Shown: piece after piece, positions 61,947 to 64,000 of the stretch | How positions within the stretch are numbered: the stretch's first letter is position 1 | Layout of the letters: every line of letters begins with the position of its first letter | NCBI GenBank assembly: GCA_022414725.1 | Contig: CM039464.1 | Location: forward strand, 37,690,372 to 37,754,371 | Source: Microglena sp. YARC | Lineage: Eukaryota; Chlorophyta; Chlorophyceae; Chlamydomonadales; Chlamydomonadaceae | Length of the DNA stretch: 64,000 bases | Direction of reading: 5' to 3' | Notes under the pieces: model-generated | Told to the model about the DNA's origin: nothing | Databases searched by the model: none | The model's input: the letters and a program-made list of their open reading frames with translations, nothing else | Made by a program: the position numbers and the translations under genes

Positions 61947-63670
61947 TGATGGTGATTAAATGATCATGGTGCCCTACTGGACTCCAAATGTGCTCAAGAT
62001 TTGACAGGTCAAGAGGGACTTGACATATATAGTTCAAGTTCAAGTCCAAGACTTGATATATTTGATGTTCTGAAGCGGAGACTGCAGACTCAAGACTCTT
62101 TACAAGAGGGAAAATGCTAATACTAGCAGCAGTTCGATTCATACATATAGAGATCAGATCTGTAGTGCACAGTACTGCATTGCGGCGCGCAGGCCATGAT
62201 AGTTGCCTTTGACGCCTGACGGCAGGCGACACTCGCCCTGGAGGGTACTTAGACTTGTGCGTACATTGCCGACTCTAGTGCTGACATATAAGTCGGACTA
62301 TCACATTCCCCCCAATCCCTGGTATTCTTTGGACACAAGAATTCCGGGGATTTAGCGAGAGAGGGGCAAAATAAATATGTCTTGTTATATATGGAAACAT
62401 TAAATAGGAGGGTCTGACCTGTCAGGAGTTTTATAATAAATTATTCAAATCAGGACAGGGGGAGACAAACACTGTACAGTCTCACTGTCTACTAATGTAC
62501 TCACTGGGGTACTTTGAACCAATTAAAAAGTCGCTTCCAGGAAGGTGTATACTTAACAGAGCAGGTGGACTAATGCATGTTTAGGAACATGAGGTTAAAG
62601 GCTATCCCCCCCATGATTTGGGAGGTTGTCCTATGGATGAGTCCTCAAATCAAGATGGACATTATGAGACTTACTAAAGGTAGAGGTCCCCCGCTGCATC
62701 ATAGGAATCAGTCCAGAAGGAATGAAAACTTATGAGGTACTTTCGGTGTCATTTTTAGGATAGCTAAGGGACAAGACAGTGTAAACTGTTGCTTTTGTGG
62801 GAACTTTCTTTAGGGGATGCAAGAGAGTACCAATTTTAAATAGGGTAGAAGAAACTAAAGGGGAATATAGCTGGTGCAGTACATGTGGCAGTACAGGTAT
62901 TAATTCCTAGAGTGTTCAGTCCTATTTATTTATTGTTCAATTTGATAGAGGTCTTGGCCACTAAGTGCCATGAGGAGGGAAGCCATCCAGGGCCAGTTGC
63001 TTGGCAATCTTGGTTAGGAAGGCATCAAAACTTGAGGGGTGATCTGGAAGTACTGGTGGGTACATGGAGATTAGGATGGAATCCATAGGGCTCCAGCCCA
63101 TGCTGAGGTTGTTGACACATATCACTTTCCCCCCACTGTGTGAACAGCTCTGGGGGCGCATGAGTAACTCAGGTCCTTAGGAATGGACTCTCAAGAAAGT
63201 TCCGGGCAAACCGACATTGGGGATTTTGGGCTCCGGTATACCGACCATCAGATACCCCAATACGGGAATACCGATCGGTTTGTTCTACCCTGACTTAGGG
63301 TAGTGGTGGAGAGCAATGTAGTGCGAATACACCATGGCAGCTTGCAGGCAGATGCCCCACTGTAGGGTAGCTCTGTCCCTCTTGGACACCTCGGAGGGTT
63401 TGGGGCCTGTTCCATGTGTCATAAATCCTCTCAGTACTTTCTACCTGTCTGTCCCTTTAGCCTATTTGGCTACCCATGCTGGACTGTAAACATGCATACA
63501 GCACTTTCTACCTAACTGCCCCTTATGCCTAGAGTATGACTGGACAAGCTGCTGGAGCTTTGCAGTGTGCTTGGTTAATGGTGCACAGACTGTGGAGGGG
63601 TCAGAGTGCATATCCCTGCTGGAGGGGAATCTCAGTCTCTCAGCTTCTAACAGGTGTGGGAATTTGTCTA
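61947..63670. other. 3' flank, no confident gene; possible retroelement remnants
   Basis: A/T-mixed sequence after the ankyrin gene. A minus-strand frame at 62961-63161 (VLPDHPSSFDAFLTKIAK) is protein-like and lies downstream of the zinc-knuckle ORF on the same strand, so it may belong to the same decayed element. 63425-63500 has a family I fragment ('tgtccctttagcctatttgg'). No rRNA, tRNA or array. Confidence 0.4.
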
Positions 63671-63677
63671 GAAATTC

Positions 63678-64000
63678 CTAGACAATCTTGGCAAGGGGTT
63701 TCCTGAGTTTGTACTTGATCACATGGACAGTAGGCTTGATGTTTAGATGCTGGAGAGTAACTGCAAACCTAGAGCGAGAATCCCCAGAGTTGTTTGTGAA
63801 CTTGGCACTTGGGACATTGGGGTTCATCTCTCTGGGTGGCAGAGGTAGAAGGTACATCATCAGGTTTGTACGCACCATGGGTGTTGTACTGGGGCACCTC
63901 AGACTGGAGTGGCCATACCCGCCACAGTTGTAGCAGGTCATAGTGCCTTCATCTTGTCTTCGACGGTCATGGTAAGCTGCAGCAGCTAGGTTGAACTCAG
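63678..64000 (-). CDS. CCHC zinc-knuckle protein, C-terminal part (runs off the window)
   Basis: Open frame from the window edge to a stop at 63678, at least 107 codons. CYNCGGYGHSSLRC (about 20 residues into the visible part) is a textbook C-x2-C-x4-H-x4-C zinc knuckle, which binds single-stranded nucleic acid. The flanks are basic (HDRRRQDEG before it, KYKLRKPLAKIV at the end). Such knuckles occur at the end of retrotransposon Gag proteins and in some cellular RNA-binding proteins; here a retroelement is likelier because of the repeat-rich setting. The 5' end is outside the window. Confidence 0.62.
   Translation of the reverse strand, partial: EFNLAAAAYHDRRRQDEGTMTCYNCGGYGHSSLRCPSTTPMVRTNLMMYLLPLPPREMNPNVPSAKFTNNSGDSRSRFAVTLQHLNIKPTVHVIKYKLRKPLAKIV

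Overview
This is nuclear DNA of a eukaryote, most likely a green alga. The evidence is GT-AG introns, a 24-repeat F-box/ankyrin protein of a kind familiar from chlorophytes, and interstitial arrays of the plant-type telomere repeat TTTAGGG inside introns. The extreme load of microsatellites, minisatellites and MITEs recalls large prasinophyte genomes such as Cymbomonas; that attribution is a guess. No operon, CRISPR array, prokaryotic signal or rRNA gene was seen.

Layout. 1-13.4 kb: one complete mitochondrial carrier gene on the minus strand (5 exons, 315 codons, oxodicarboxylate-carrier-like), bounded downstream by a pentamer satellite. 14.3-16.8 kb: an inverted-repeat-bounded element carrying a frameshifted ORF. 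17.6-19.0 kb: a recent 710-bp tandem duplication. 21.9-29.3 kb: a plus-strand gene (4 recognised exons) for a two-pass membrane protein with a cysteine-bearing, N-glycosylatable loop. 29.4-32.1 kb: transposons and satellites. 32.1-37.0 kb: the 3' part of a plus-strand gene of unknown function whose large exon holds ten in-frame 15-residue repeats. 37-58 kb: mostly minisatellites, SINEs, MITEs and a 2.5-kb inverted-repeat element, with a few possible small exons. 59.1-61.9 kb: an intronless F-box/ankyrin gene. The right edge holds the 3' end of a CCHC zinc-knuckle ORF.

The most striking feature is shared by all three intron-containing genes. Their introns are largely built from tandem, partly decayed copies of the neighbouring exon edges, each copy carrying that exon's own splice site. 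I call these 'exon-edge echoes'. Donor-side echoes lie just inside the 5' end of an intron and acceptor-side echoes just inside its 3' end. The copies are separated by (CA)n, poly-C or TTTAGGG spacers. Real exon ends could be separated from echoes because they join in frame into continuous proteins. This looks like a recurrent mode of intron growth, and it leaves dozens of decoy splice sites and potential in-frame cassette exons.

Several small transposon families with visible target-site duplications (three hAT-like MITE families with 8-bp duplications, a related fourth, and two tRNA-derived SINE families) are interleaved with the echoes. One MITE sits inside an echo, which orders the events.
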